From Anthoceros angustus (Eukaryota; Streptophyta; Anthocerotopsida; Anthocerotales; Anthocerotaceae): a stretch of DNA of 64,000 nt. A program made the translations under genes and the position numbers. The notes beneath the pieces were generated by a model that saw only the letters and a program-made list of their open reading frames with translations, was not told where the DNA came from and made no database searches. Positions 22,278 through 34,330 of this stretch are shown in pieces. Each line of letters starts with the position of its first letter. Positions within the stretch are counted from its first letter, which is position 1. The stretch is taken from positions 1,550,001 through 1,614,000 of the forward strand of contig VJWM01000011.1 in NCBI GenBank assembly GCA_010909165.1, written 5' to 3'.

Positions 22278-24088
22278 TCAATCTAGCAGCTCAAAGGCAC
22301 TTTTGTCAGACGGCACTTGCTCATAGTAATAACCTTTCACCACTTTTTCACCCGCCGTAAAAATCTCACCACCCCAAGCGGGGTCTTCCGTCTGCTCAGC
22401 TAATGTCGTGAGTGCCTCTGTGCATTTCAGTGCATACCACTTGACCTTCTCCTTATTATCCTTCATTGCACGCACCATGAAATTGTCTCCTGGATGCAGT
22501 GACGCTGCACCAAATTCCAGACCTGGTGGTGCTTCCACCAAGGCACCTTGTGCTGCTTTCTTGGGACGCCCTGGTCTCCCGGTCTTGGAGGCACTCTTTC
22601 GTTTCAATGTGCCTGGAGTCTGATCCGGCTTGCCTCTTGGTTTGCGGAGAGACTGACGTCCCACCGAAGCTTCACCACATCGGAGTGTATGTCAAGTTGT
22701 GGTGCTTTCCGTCTACCAGGAATAGCTTTCGGTGAATTCAATTCCTTAACCTGCTCTGTGGGCACTTCCTTACCCAAAGGCAAGAGCTAGCTTGGGCCTC
22801 GCTCATAGTGGTCGGCAAAGTGGGCACTGCCACCAACAAGTTGCCACGTCAGCGGTGGCGACCCATAGTGGCCACTACACCACCACTGCAAGTGGCCACT
22901 ACATCACCAACACAAGTGGCCACTGCATCACTTGCACAAGTGGTCACTTCCTTACCACTCGGTGGGGCCACTTCCTCATCGTCCTTGGTGGTGGCCACCT
23001 CCTTCTCTGCTACCAATCCCCTCTCTAAGAGCATTTCCACATCTTTGGGCAATTCATCCTCAGCTGGCACTTCAGCTTCATCTTTGGGCACTTCATCCTC
23101 GTTTCATCTTCATCCATCGCAGCTTCCACATTCTTCCCTTCTGTGTCTCCATTGAGGTGGACAAAGACGGGCAAAAAATCTACGGCCTGAGTATCTGCCT
23201 GCACAATCTGGGTTTCAGTATCGACAGCCAAAGTTTCATCCTCTTGCACAACCTGAGTCTCCGTAAAAAGAATTTGGGTATCCTCCTCCACTGCCTGATT
23301 GTCCACTCCCTGAGATGCATCTTTGCCAGGCTGGACATCAACAGCCACACATGTGTGCCCACCATGTCTTGCCTGGTGAGGCATTATTGGCACACAAGCG
23401 CATGACCTGCCTCACTCACGGAACACTGGGGCCAACAACAAAGAGGTTGCCACGCTCGAGGCACCCCATTCATCGGAGGCCAACCCCAAACATGACACTG
23501 CTGGGCTGCCCGGAGAGTGGGAAAAATATCGCATCACACTACACCCTGTGGTGCGTGCCTCACTCGGACTCAAACCCCGGGTTTGAGTCCGAGGCACCAC
23601 CACCTCCGGCCAGATCTCGGATATAGTTGTGCATCGCCAACAAGGACGACTGGATTAGCCTCAGACCGTATGGGTGGCTGCTGCCCACGAGGTGGTGTGA
23701 TGAACGCCTGAGCACCTCCAAGCGGGACAAGGGCAGCCATCAGTATGTGCCTATGACCAAATGAATCCAAGTTAGCACAAATGTCTTGTGAAAGTTGTCC
23801 CAAATCATGAAGCCAACTTACACAATTACTAACTGTGAGACTCCCAAATGCCTTCTTCCGAGGCAACAGGGCACTATCTTGTGGCAAAGACACCGAATTC
23901 TTCCAAACGGTGCTCCATAATGTGGAAGTCTCGCAGGCAACCATGGTAATGCTCTGTCCACTCTCTCTCCTGATCACGTTCCCATGCGTGAAGCACCCGG
24001 AACGACGTATCGTGGACGTAAGTAATTTGCCCTTGCTCAACTTGTTGATCTCTGGCGCACGATTCCAATTGTCCGGACTACCCTGCAT
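22278..24088 (-). CDS. Multi-part locus with AT-hook-like and GDNFMV domains
   Basis: Four coding-like blocks on the minus strand read in order. 24088-23570 begins MQGSPDNWNRAPEINKL and contains VSWLHDLGQLSQDICANLD. 23393-23025 is acidic with repeated ETQ-VQ-D units. 23091-22849 has a VATC/VATT repeat run. 22664-22278 begins MGRQSLRKPRGKPDQTPG and carries SKTGRPGRPKKAAQG, which resembles an AT-hook. That last block then has HPGDNFMVRAMKDNKEKV, KCTEALTTL and GEKVVKGYYYEQVPSDKSAF. The last domain is also the C-terminal domain of the transposase-like locus at 34.9-39.6 kb. Introns or frame breaks separate the blocks and I cannot set them exactly. A transposon-derived chromatin or DNA-binding protein is plausible but unproven. 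Confidence 0.45.
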
Positions 24089-24484
24089 CAGAATAATGTC
24101 AGAAAATGTTTGTCAGCATCAATCCAGTGAACTTGCCGGCAGCAGTAGGTGCGAACATGTTTCAAACTGTGCACACAAAAATGCATGTTTTCACAAGATG
24201 GCAAAGATCTGGCTAAAGACTCAAAGAACGAGAGTCTTCTACCAGACGAACCCCTTACCTTTGCTTTCGTCAACCCAACTATGCAATAGTTTCCCCAGCC
24301 GGCAGCCCAACCCTCCAGACACGTTGTTCGAAATGACAGCCATGAATTATTGGAACGGGACGTACTTACCAGGTGTCGCCTTCTTGCGTGACCTTTGGCT
24401 GCAGCTCGAAATCCTGGAGGGGAAGGAGCGAAGGTTAGAAAGTGCATGACAAATTTTACATCCGCATTTACATGCATCCGCGTG

Positions 24485-24735
24485 GTTCGGAATGCCGCGA
24501 CTTAAAGGCGCGTGTTGCGGCTTGCCGCCACTCAACGTTGCGCGTTGCGGCATGCGGCCACTCAACGCCACGTGTCGCGGCATGCCGCGACTTGACGCCG
24601 CGTGTTGCGGCATGCCGCTTATCAACGCCACGTGTTGCGGCAAGCTGCGACTCAACGCCGCGACTTGCGGCATGCCACCACTAGACGCCGTATGTGCGGC
24701 ATGCCGCTTATCAACGCCACCACTCGACTAGACGC
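24485..24735. repeat. Minisatellite GTTGCGGCATGCCGC
   Basis: About ten units of 24 bases of the form CAACGCCACGTGTTGCGGCATGCCGCGA. Each unit includes palindromic GCATGC and CACGTG cores, so either strand can fold on itself. The minus frame reads as MPQHVALSRG repeats. The surrounding frames are repeat artefacts. Confidence 0.9.
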
Positions 24736-24899
24736 TGACTCGACATATGGTTAACTCAAACTGCGTACAACAAAAAGCTTTCAGTCTTATCATACCTTGA
24801 CGACAGCCGCTTGGTGGCGCTCAAACACTCTGCACAGCTCGGGGCATCAGCGGAGATGGATCAAAACAGCGACATCTTGGCGGATATGGAAATGAGTTC

Positions 24900-26597
24900 A
24901 ACATGTAGGCGCAGCGACGTTTGCTCCTAGAGTTTCCCCAAGAAAAGAACATGTGCAGCGTGAGAACCGCGAACCAAGGTGATGTTGCGAAACTATCACA
25001 GGAAGCGTCTTTGAAGGCGATGGAGACCTGCAGTGATGATCAGAAACAAAAGACGAGTGAGAAACGAGACAGAACCTGTTCAACTTGGTCGCCTTCACCC
25101 AATCTTCTCAAAACAAGGTTTCGAAGCCTTCTCACCTGTCGCGGCTAGGACTCTCCCGCTAAAGGACCTTCAGCTAGACTTGGGCAGTGAAGGCGTGGTG
25201 CGGAGGAGGATCTCTGATGGTGAAGACAGCGCCACTCTGAAGAGAACCCTCCTAGAGACGCCAAGAAGACGACTTAAGCTGCTGGCGGCGTAGCGCTGAA
25301 CGTTGTTGAGCGGACCCTACAGCCAGACTCCAGAGCCGATCGCAATCGACGCCAAGAAGGCGGCAAGGCTGGCGGCGGCGGCGGCGAACGTTGTTGGCGG
25401 ACCCTACGAGACTCGAGCCGATCGCAATCGCGATCAGCGACGAAACTGCCGGAATGGTGGCGATAGCGGCTTCTAGGGTGCAGCTGTTTATGTACTGAGG
25501 TGTTAGGGTTCTAGATGGTTCGCGGCTGGTGTGTACGTGGCAGGCTGTGATTCGGTGGCAGGTTTGGGTTACGCTCCGCCGCTTTGGGGTTTGGAGATTA
25601 GGTTTGGTCGAGGCAGTCTAGGTATGGTGAAGGTCGGCTAGGTTTGGAACAAGAAACCTAGGTTTGGGTGAGGGGGCGGCGGCGGCTAACCAATCGCGAA
25701 CCTAGATATGTTCGGACCACGGCTCGGGATTTTAGGTTCGGAATTTTCAAATGTGGTTCGGTAGAGAGAGAATGTAGGCGCAATGCAGCCGCTTGCTCCT
25801 AGAGTTTCCCCAAGAAAAGAACATGTGCAGCGTGAGAACCGCGAACCAAGGTGATGTTCTGCCGAAACTATCCCGGAAGCGTGCTGAAGACGATGGAGAC
25901 CTGCAGTGATGATCAGAAACAAAAGACGAGTGAGAAACGAGACAGAACCTGTTCAACTTGGTCGCCTTCACCCAATCTTCTCAAAACAAGGTTTCGAAGC
26001 CTTCTCACCTGTCGCGGCTAGGACTCTCCCGCTAAAGGACCTTCAGCTAGACTTGGGCAGTGAAGGCGTGGAGGAGGATCTCTGATGGTGAAGACAGCGC
26101 CACTCTGAAGAGAACCCTCCTAGAGACGCCAAGAAGACGATAAGCGGGCGGCGAAGCAACGCTGTTGAGCGGACCCTACGACGAGCCGATCGCAATCGCC
26201 AAGAAGACGACGAAGCCGGGCGGCATCAACGTTGTTGAGCGGACCCTAGACCAGAGCCGATCGCAATCGCGATCGAAAACGGACTGAGCCTGCCGGAATG
26301 GTGGGCGGTAACGCGCGGCTCCTAGGGTGCAGCTGTTTATGTACTCAGGTGTTAGGGTTCTAGATGGTTCGCGGCCGGTGTACGTGGTGCGTGATTCGCG
26401 GGGTTTACGCTCGCCGCTTTGGGGTTTGTAGATTAGGTTTGGATGGTGAAGGTTGGCTAGGTTTGGGACCAGAAACCTAGGTTTGGGTGAGGCGGCGGCG
26501 GCGGCTAATCAATCGCGAACCTAGATATGTTCGGACTACGGCTCGGGATTTTAGGTTCGGAAAATTCAAATGTGGTTCGGTAGAGAGAGAATGTAGG
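24900..26597 (+). repeat. Two tandem 872-bp units upstream of an intron-rich gene
   Basis: The segment starting TGTAGGCGCAGCGACG at about 24904 recurs from about 25776. Shared landmarks are CCCCAAGAAAAGAACATGTG, ACGAGTGAGAAACGAGACAG, CTTCAGCTAGACTTGGGCAG, GGTGTTAGGGTTCTAGATGG and GGTTCGGTAGAGAGAGAATG. A third copy begins at 26587 and stops after about 25 bases, just before the TATA box at 26634. The units are rich in GTTTAGG/GGTTTGG motifs and could be duplicated promoter or 5' flank. Confidence 0.9.
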
Positions 26598-26633
26598 CGC
26601 CGACAGAGCGAGAACGGCTAGGGTTTGCGGGCC

Positions 26634-26641
26634 TATATAAG
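26634..26641 (+). promoter_or_regulatory. TATA box of the intron-rich plus-strand gene
   Basis: TATATAAG sits directly downstream of the tandem 872-bp units and about 60 bases ahead of a transcribed-looking region with regular introns. It is the best placed core promoter for the gene that carries the tyrosine-recombinase domain. Confidence 0.55.
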
Positions 26642-26713
26642 CAGCTTGTTTTGAAGTTAGTCATTCTTGCTGCTGTGTTTCGTAGGCTGTAGTTGCGCTC
26701 CTCTTCCGGATGG

Positions 26714-27500
26714 GGAGCGTGTGTGTGCATGTTTGCTTTTCGAAGTTTTAGGTCCTACGCCCGGCTCCGAAGGCCAAGTTTTGATCTGTCTTGTGGTCAA
26801 GGTGCTGCGCTCTGCTTTATAGGTTTGTTCGTCTCACGTTCAGGGCTTTTATGCCGTTTGGATGGAAGGCCCTTGTGTTGTCTTTTTCGTAGGCCAAGGT
26901 TCATTTTGCTTTAGGTTTAGACCTTCTCCAGTCGTTTTTCGAAGGCCGAGGTCTTTTTCTCTGTTTCGATGTCCACTGTTTTGGAGCGTGTGTGTGCATG
27001 TTTGCTTTTCGAAGTTTTAGGTCCTACGCCCGGCTCCGAAGGCCAAGTTTTGATCTGTCTTGTGGTCAAGGTGCTGCGCTCTGCTTTATAGGTTTGTTCG
27101 TCTCACGTTCAGGGCTTTTATGCCGTTTGGATGGAAGGCCCTTGTGTTGTCTTTTTCGTAGGCCAAGGTTCATTTTGCTTTAGGTTTAGACCTTCTCCGA
27201 TCGTTTTCAAGGCCGAGGTCTTTTCTCTGTTCGATGTCCACGTTTGGAGCGTGTGTGCATGTTTGCTTTTTTAGGTCCTACGCTCGCCCGGCCAAGTTTT
27301 GATCATCTTGTGGTCAAGGTCGCGCCCGCTTTATAGGTTTGTTCGTCACGTGTGGCTTTTATGCCGTTTGGATGGAAGGCCCTTGTGTTGTCTTTTTCGT
27401 AGGCCAAGGTTCATTTTGCTTTAGGTTTAGACCTTCTCCAGTCGTTTTTCGAAGGCCGAGGTCTTTTTCTCTGTTTCGATGTCCACTGTCGTTTGGTATT
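26714..27500 (+). repeat. Three tandem units of about 265 bp
   Basis: GGAGCGTGTGTGTGCATGTT starts units at 26714, 26983 and 27246. Each contains CTACGCCCGGCTCCGAAGG, GGTCAAGGTGCTGCGC and GGCCCTTGTGTTGTCTTTTT. The first two are nearly identical. The third differs chiefly where the others have CTG, CAG or T runs. The same open frame appears in units 1 and 2 only because they are copies. The segment lies in the 5' leader or first intron of the downstream gene. Confidence 0.93.
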
Positions 27501-29600
27501 TTCGCTCTGAATGCTCCGATCCGAAGGCCAAGGGTTTGTGATTAAAGCCATGGTGTTCTGTGTTTCAAACGTGTGGTAGTCTGAACGTCGACGTGGTGTT
27601 CGGTACCGAAGGCCAAGGGCGAAATTAGATCGAAGGTTGTTTTTGCTTTCTGCAGGCTCGGGCTTCGTCTTAGCGCATTCTTCTATAGATTCAGTCTAGT
27701 TTCTTGTACTACTCCAGGCTATTACTGTCTTGTCTTTTGGTAGCTGATCATTCTGTTTAGCAGTGGCTTGACTTTGTTGTTGTGATTCTAGCTCTTACGG
27801 TCTGTTTGACCCGTTCTTGCAGATTTCTTTCGTTCTGGTTTTTGGCTAACAACTTGTTAAGTGTTTGCTTCGCGTTGTCTTTACCTTTGGCTGTGTTTGT
27901 CTGTGGTTCACTTAACAGTGTTTTGGTCACTTCGTTTTGTTTATTTGGCTCGTCACGATCGCTGTGGATGTCTTATCCGGTGTTGTCGTTGCTTTCTTGA
28001 AAGATAATTTGCTGTTGTTTGCAACTGGCTTTGCTGTAAGCGTGTTTAAAAAGTCTGTCAAACATTTCAATAGCATTTCTCGTCCTTCATCTGAGTGCTT
28101 CTTAGCGATGCTTTGTGTATTGTGGTTGTCTACCCGTGGTTCTTAACACACTTTTTTACTGTTTGTGTTGAATGGTTTTGGTCCTTTGTTTTGCTCTGTT
28201 CGTACCTAGAATCAGATGTTTGTACTGCTCCTAGTTTGGTAATCTGATTGTCTATGTGTTTGTGCTTTAATCTTATGTCTGACTGTTGTTTTCACTGCTG
28301 CTTACGGATCCAGCTTTACTTAAGACTTAGTTTGTTTCCTATGTTGTTAACTGACACTGTGTTATCTATGTAGTCGTGCAGGGATATTAGGCGCTGGAAC
28401 TGTTGGTCAAATTATCTGCGAATCGGGTGCAACTGTCACGTACATGGATTGGGTTGGTGCAATCGGCATTCTATATCATGGTTTTGATTGTTGTAAGTGT
28501 TTTTGTCAGCCTATAACTGATGTCAGGTTTTGTGTCTCAGGCCTCAGGTCGAAGTCAGATGCCTAATTTTTAAAGGTCTACTCAGTTTCGGTTGTTGTGC
28601 AGTTCCAGTTCTAGTTGTTTTTAGTTTAAGAGTGGAGTTTTTCCTTTCAGTGTTTCCATCTATTATCCGTCTAACTGACGTTAATTTGTTTTCTCAGGCA
28701 GTAGTCTATGTGGTATTGTATTCTTCCGAGAGCACATTGTGGTGAACGTGACAAATTTTTCCAACTTGTCTTGTCCGTTTCAAGTGTAAGTTGTGTTGTA
28801 CTTTGTTTGACATTTGTGTTTTATGTGTTGTTGTTTTGTTGTTATCAGGCTAAATATGTTAGGCATTGTTTCAAACAGCCTTCTGACCTTTGTTTCTCGT
28901 TCAGATTTGTTTTGACCGCTTTCAAGACTGTCCATTTGTTTTCTTAAGGTGTGTTTTACTGTGACTTAGCTGGAAGTGTATGTTTCATTGCATATTGTAA
29001 ACTTTAGGCAGTGTATTGTTTGTTTATCGTTTAAAGCAAGAAGTGTGTTGGTTATCATTTGCTAACATATTTCTTTTCAGGCCCACTGTTGTGTTTTGAA
29101 AGCGCCAACCCTAAGGTACTTGTATGTCAGTTGTCCTTAATGTGTTTTTTAGTGCAATATCTGCTTGTTTCAGTTTGATTAGTTGTTTCTGATATGATAC
29201 TATTCTTGTTTCTTGACGCAGGTGCTGTAAGGTCAAGTTTTAAAGGCCTAGATCAATTTATTTGGTCTGCAGGAAGAGGTTATTTATCATTTCTTGTTTT
29301 CTTTTTAGCTTGTTCTTGTTCGGGTAGTGTACTTTTTAAGCCTTCATTTCTTTCTCACTTGCCGGGAGGCCTTTCTTTTCGTGAAGCTTGTGGTTTGTTA
29401 AGAATGGAAGTATCTTCTTTCTAACATGAAGCGGGGACGTAAGAATGAAACAATGCATGGGGTCAAGGAGTGTTTTTGTCCCATTTCCCACAGCCCTTTG
29501 CTTTTCTTAGTTTCATTTATAATCAACTGGTAGACATTCCAGCAGGTTGTCATTTGGAAGTGGCAAACATCATGTGAGTATTAAGTGTCTGTGGCCCATT
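27500..29600 (+). other. T-rich leader or introns of the recombinase-domain gene
   Basis: Strongly T-rich plus strand with many acceptor-like TTTTCAG/TTGCAG sites and donor-like GTAAGT/GTACTT sites at intervals of 100 to 200 bases, for example ending near 28689, 28850, 29081 and 29221. This is the pattern of small exons in a plant gene. None of the short exons could be assigned a product. Confidence 0.4.
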
Positions 29601-29666
29601 GATCCTCCACGTTTACCTTCCATTTGTTTCTCTTTCGGATCACTCTAATCTTTATGTTTTTTGGAT

Positions 29667-32600
29667 GGCTCCTAAAAGAAAACCCACGGGGCTCTTGGGC
29701 GGGAAGGAAACAGGGATCTCTGGCCGAAGTCATGGCCAAGCCATATACAAGACAGCGTGTCAAATCCGCGGTTCCGCATACTGCAACTCATCCGCTGCAG
29801 GATGATGGCAAAGTTGATGGTGTCTTGGTGCACAGTGAAGGAACTTACTTAGTTCCCAAAAAAGACTTGCCCAAACCGCCAAGGCGATTTTCATCCAAGA
29901 AGGACGCTCGACGTGCAGCTGAGTTTGTTCAGAAGAGGAGAAGGGTGGACACTCGACCTGTGGCTTTGGTTGAAGGTCCTCTTGCAGAGATTACTAACTA
30001 TGTCCCGATTAATGAGAGAGGGGTCCGGTTTGTGGGGAGAATGATTTCTTGATAGCGGATCCCATGGTTGTGAGTGCCGCCAAAGCACTGAGTCTAGAGA
30101 TTTGTGCGTCTGCCGTTGAGCATGCTTTACAGTGGGCGATTCCATTGTGGTTCCCGACCGAGTCATCCCGATCAAGAAGTGCTTGATATGTTTGAGAGGC
30201 TAAAGTGTGATGATCCCAAGATGACTTTGCCATGGGTATGGAGGAAATTGATGATGAAGCAATTTTCGAGAGCGGATTTGACCCAATAGTCCCGGAGGGA
30301 GGCGGAATGATGCTTAGTGGTGGGGAGGATAGGTCCAAAGCGGCGAATAAGCGGTGTCAAGTCGTCTTGGGGCCTTTATGAAAGTGAGTGGGGTCGGGGG
30401 ATGGGATATCTGTTGAGGATATCCTCACAAGGATCTAATCTTATTCGATATCCTTTTTCCATCAAGTTCGAATCAAGGACAATAGGAGATTTTCTCCGAA
30501 GCGTAAGTAGTGATGTTTTTTACTTGTTGATTTTGATAGTTCGACTTTCTTCACATGGTGATTTTTTGTTCTCTCTTGTGCGGTTGATGTCTTTCTTTCG
30601 TGGTTTTAACCGAATTTTAACAAGGAAGTGCATCTTGAACCAAAGCCGGCTTGGTTCGATGTTCCGTGATCAACATGTTTCATGGAATTTTCCATGGGGT
30701 CCAGCGGTTGGTTGCCATGAAAATCGCAAGGACCTTGGGATTGTGTCATGTCGAAAAGAGGTGAAGTTGATTTCGATGATGATGAGCGGATTCTTTCACG
30801 AGATCATCAATGCTCATTTGGGCGGGGGCTCAAAAAAGGTAATATTGTTGGTTTAGGGGTTGCACCTTGATTGTTCATGTATGGTCTTAAACCTGGAGGC
30901 CATGCCCTATTGTTTGCAGGTGTGCATATTTCTGCATGACCAGGTTTGGAGTTCGAGGTGGTGAAGAGTTACATAACCTGCTCATCAGGGACTTCTCGTT
31001 CTCAGCAGATTCAGGAGGACCTTTTGTTCAGTATGTTTTGGTTGTTTTAGGGTTCATTGTATCTTTGACATTGTTCATTGTATCTTTGATTTTGATGTAC
31101 TGTATTAAGCTTGCTTTTATTTGCAGGTATCACGAACGGCTTTCAAAAAATTACAAAGTGGACATGAAGAATTACCAGAGCGAGCATTTAGAAAAGGTCA
31201 AGATTTACTGAGGATGTTATCGAAACTTTTAGAGTCATTATTGAACACTCTCCCAAGTGGTCCGCGACAAAAATTTGTCAATTCGTGGTTTCGTTCAATT
31301 CAACGATTGATAACCCAAGATCAAATGTAAGTTTGTTGTTATTTGGGCTTAAGTTTTGTGGTTTGTATTTACTAAGCTTGTTTTTGGCTAGGCTTGGTAT
31401 GCAAAACTCCGTGTTTCAAAAAGGAATGTTGTCAAGGTTCATGAAGACCATGGTGAAGCGTGGGCGTTGGCTATTACACCAATAAGAGCTGCCGTGTAAC
31501 AATGATTACACGTTTGACGATGGCTCGGTGCCTTATCTTTGGGAGAAGTGTGGTAGCCATAAAAGCATCTGGATTCTCAAGGTAATATGTTTTGAAAGCT
31601 TGTGACATTTGAGTCCTTTGTATGTTCCTTCCCCGATGTCGATATGGTTTGCGATATGACCGTCCGGTCAAGCAAAGCAAGCAGCAGAGTCCTTGTTCGT
31701 GAGCGGCGATCCTATCGAGCTTTTGAACGAACTGAATCGGATGCGGGATGATTTAAGGGTGTTCTTCCGTCAAGCTGTCCTCAATGTGACTCGAAATTGT
31801 ATTTTCTAGTCAGCCTGAAGATCAGCACCCCTTGCGAGTGCAACAGGTTAACAATGTAAGTGTTTGAGATTTGTTGCAAGTTTTGTAGGACTTGTTTTGA
31901 TTAATTCTGTGTCCTGACTTGTTTTTGTGTGTTAGGTCTCTGCCACTCTGTTGTTCATCATGAAAGCGGACCTTTGAACAATGTCAAGACCGAATCGAGT
32001 TTTCTGCACCATGTGGTCCACTTTGTCACAAGTTCGGTTGGTATTGTCGTTCCTTGGTTGCGATCGCCATGTTGGATCTGTTTTAATCATCTTGGTCTCT
32101 GTTACAGGCGGTGGGAGGCGTGGTGTTTTGGTTGCAAACATACCTCCGCATGGCCAAGGCATCCGGATGGATAACGGCACCAACAATGGGTGTTCTAGTG
32201 AAATTCCATATGTTGACAAGGTTGATTCTTTGTCCTCAAGTTCGTTGGTATTGTCGTTCCTTGCGCCCGCCATGTTGGATCTGTTTTAATCATACCGGTC
32301 TGTTACGTGTGGAGATCGGGTGTTTTGGTTGCAAACATACCGAAAGCGCCAAGGCATCCGGATGGATAATCAACAACCAACAATGTGTTCTAGTGAAATT
32401 CCATATGTTGACAAGGTTGATTCTTTGTCTGCTTGTTTTGTTTTCACTTCTTTTGGAGTTTCGATTATGTTTATCTTGGCGGTTGTGAATCCTGCGACTA
32501 GTGGAAGCGACCTTCATCCCTCATTTCAACATTGATACATGAGGGAAGTGGATGCGTGGTCCCTCCGTTGGAGGGCATTGTGCATAGTGAGTGTGATCAT

Positions 32601-33200
32601 CATCCGGGTTAACCAGATGTAAATGTGTGGTAGCACCTCTGGATATTGTATTGCACTGTGATCGCAAATGGAAATGGAAGTGGCTTTGAGCGGCTTCGAG
32701 ATTGAGTCGGGTGGAGTATGATAGGCAAACATTGGAGTTTTCGGCAAAAGGATTTGGAGGCTCTTATAGAGACAGGCGTGCGGTTGAATTACGAGTCTCT
32801 AAGCAAGAGAGAAAGCCCTTGAGATTGAGGCGGAGAAATGTGGAGAGGAGACAAGAGCACATTAAGCATCAAGAGGCAAGCGGCGGATGGAGCGGCAAGA
32901 GGTTCAAGGCTGCGGTGGAAAAGAGAACAGAGCGTAAGAATGTGTCTCGAGATATTTGCAGCTATCTCGTGAAAATCCGTCGAGATTGGTAAGTTTTCTT
33001 ATGCTCTTTATTAATCAGCAGTACATTGAAAATCAATGGTTGTATTTTATTAGGTTGTCACCTTGCAGGAAGCGGACAATTTCGTCCAAGTCCTCAGCTT
33101 CATCAATTGGTTGCCAAGAATGATGCTGTACAACTGCCAATCAAGCCAAGTGGTCGTGAAAATTACGTTTTCAATCAGTATAATTGTACGATCAATTTCC
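29667..33200 (+). CDS. Multi-exon gene with tyrosine-recombinase (Crypton/ZMYM-like) domain
   Basis: ATG at 29667 (MAPKRKPTGLL) or an overlapping frame, with VHSEGTYLVPKKDLPKPPRR, is followed by small exons. From 30921 to 31030 an exon after TTGCAG reads MTRFGVRGGEELHNLLIRDF, with the first catalytic Arg in its context. From 31127: YHERLSKNYKVDMKN. From about 31392: AWYAKLRVSKRN, then YYTNKSCRVTMITRLTMA, which corresponds to the HxxR box with Lys or Asn at the His position. Next come VPYLWEKCGSHKS (GHxS box) and, after an intron, YGLRYDRPVKQSKQ with the candidate nucleophile Tyr. Later exons (32700-33190) are Arg/Glu-rich and coiled. This order, R-HxxR-H-Y, is that of tyrosine recombinases as in Crypton transposons and the ZMYM/QRICH1 proteins derived from them. 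Frame breaks occur, so it may be a dead element. Confidence 0.6.
32073..32440 (+). repeat. Tandem duplication of about 195 bp within the gene
   Basis: TGTTGGATCTGTTTTAATCAT occurs at about 32073 and 32271, followed in both by GGTTGCAAACATACC, AAGGCATCCGGATGGATAA and TTCTAGTGAAATTCCATATG. The copies differ by several short gaps. The duplication spans an intron-exon boundary, so one copy is probably skipped or the transcript is broken. Confidence 0.85.
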
Positions 33201-33735
33201 TAAATAAGGTGAGTATCATTTCTTAAGTATTTGCTATGATTATTTCCAGTGTTTTCTAGTATCGCCTAATCACGGTTTGTGTCGCTGCTTGTTTTGTAGG
33301 TTCCATTGTTGTTGAAGTAGAGTTCAATCTAGCGAGTTCAATCTATTTATTTACTCTTCATTAGTTGAATTTGTATTTCATGCCATTACGGATATAGAAA
33401 CTCGCAAAGAAAAGGTTTCTTTGTTGGTTTTTGTATATCCCGGATCCGCATGAATATTATTTAACAGAAAATGTTTTTGTCGATTAGCGATTTTGGTGGG
33501 ATTTCTAGAATGAGCTTCTAGACCCGGTGGTATTCACTTGGTCGTCATGTTTTCTACTCTAGTGCTCTATTTTCTACCTTGATGGTAGATGATTTTACCC
33601 CACTTGTATGGTTCTTGTTTTGTACCTTGATGGTAGATGATTTTCACTATAAGAATGAATTTTACTCTGGGTAAAATAATGACCAAAAGGTCAATTTTCT
33701 CTAAAAATTTACACTACCCGAAAACCAGGCGCGGC
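33200..33735 (+). other. 3' flank of the recombinase-domain gene
   Basis: AT-rich sequence with no open frame of note. It contains two copies of TACCTTGATGGTAGATGATTTT-like sequence near 33575 and 33625. It may include the polyadenylation region, but I cannot place a signal. Confidence 0.35.
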
Positions 33736-33739
33736 CGAG

Positions 33740-34330
33740 GCCCCTGCAGGCGACTTTACGTAACCACGGACCGTAACCACATGGCAAGACAAGTACAATT
33801 AATATACAAGTGCCCATGTAACCACGGACCAGTAACCACATGACAAGTACACCAATGCAAGTGCCCATGTAACCACGGGACCGTAACCACATGGCAAGAC
33901 AAGTACACCATGCCACGACCACATAGCAAGAGAAGTACACCATGCCACACCATCAGAGCAGTGCAAGCCACGGAGCATATCACGACCACATGGCGGGAAA
34001 AGTGAATAACATAAGTGCCCATGTAACCATGGGAACATGCCAGACCACAAGGAAACAAGAGTGAGCCATGCACAAGTGCCCATGTAACCATGGGAACATG
34101 CCAGGGACCACAAGGAAACAAGAGTGAGCCATGCACAAGTGCCCATGTAACCATGGGAACATGCCAGACCACAAGGCAAGAAGAGTGAGCCATGCACAAG
34201 TGCCCATGTAACCGCGGAACATGCCAGACCAAGGCAAGAAGAGTGAGCCATGCACAAGTGCCCATGTAACCACGGGAACATGCGAGGATCACATGGCAAG
34301 AAAAGTGAACAACGTAAAGTGCACATGTAA
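33740..34330 (-). repeat. Minisatellite, about 60-bp unit
   Basis: About nine units. The first ones are the reverse complement of the array at 19045-19185. The later ones have the form GTGCCCATGTAACCATGGG, ACATGCCAGACCACAAGG, then CAAGAGTGAGCCATGCACAA. A frame of 192 codons on the minus strand (GYMGTCAWLTLL repeats) is a repeat artefact. Confidence 0.93.
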
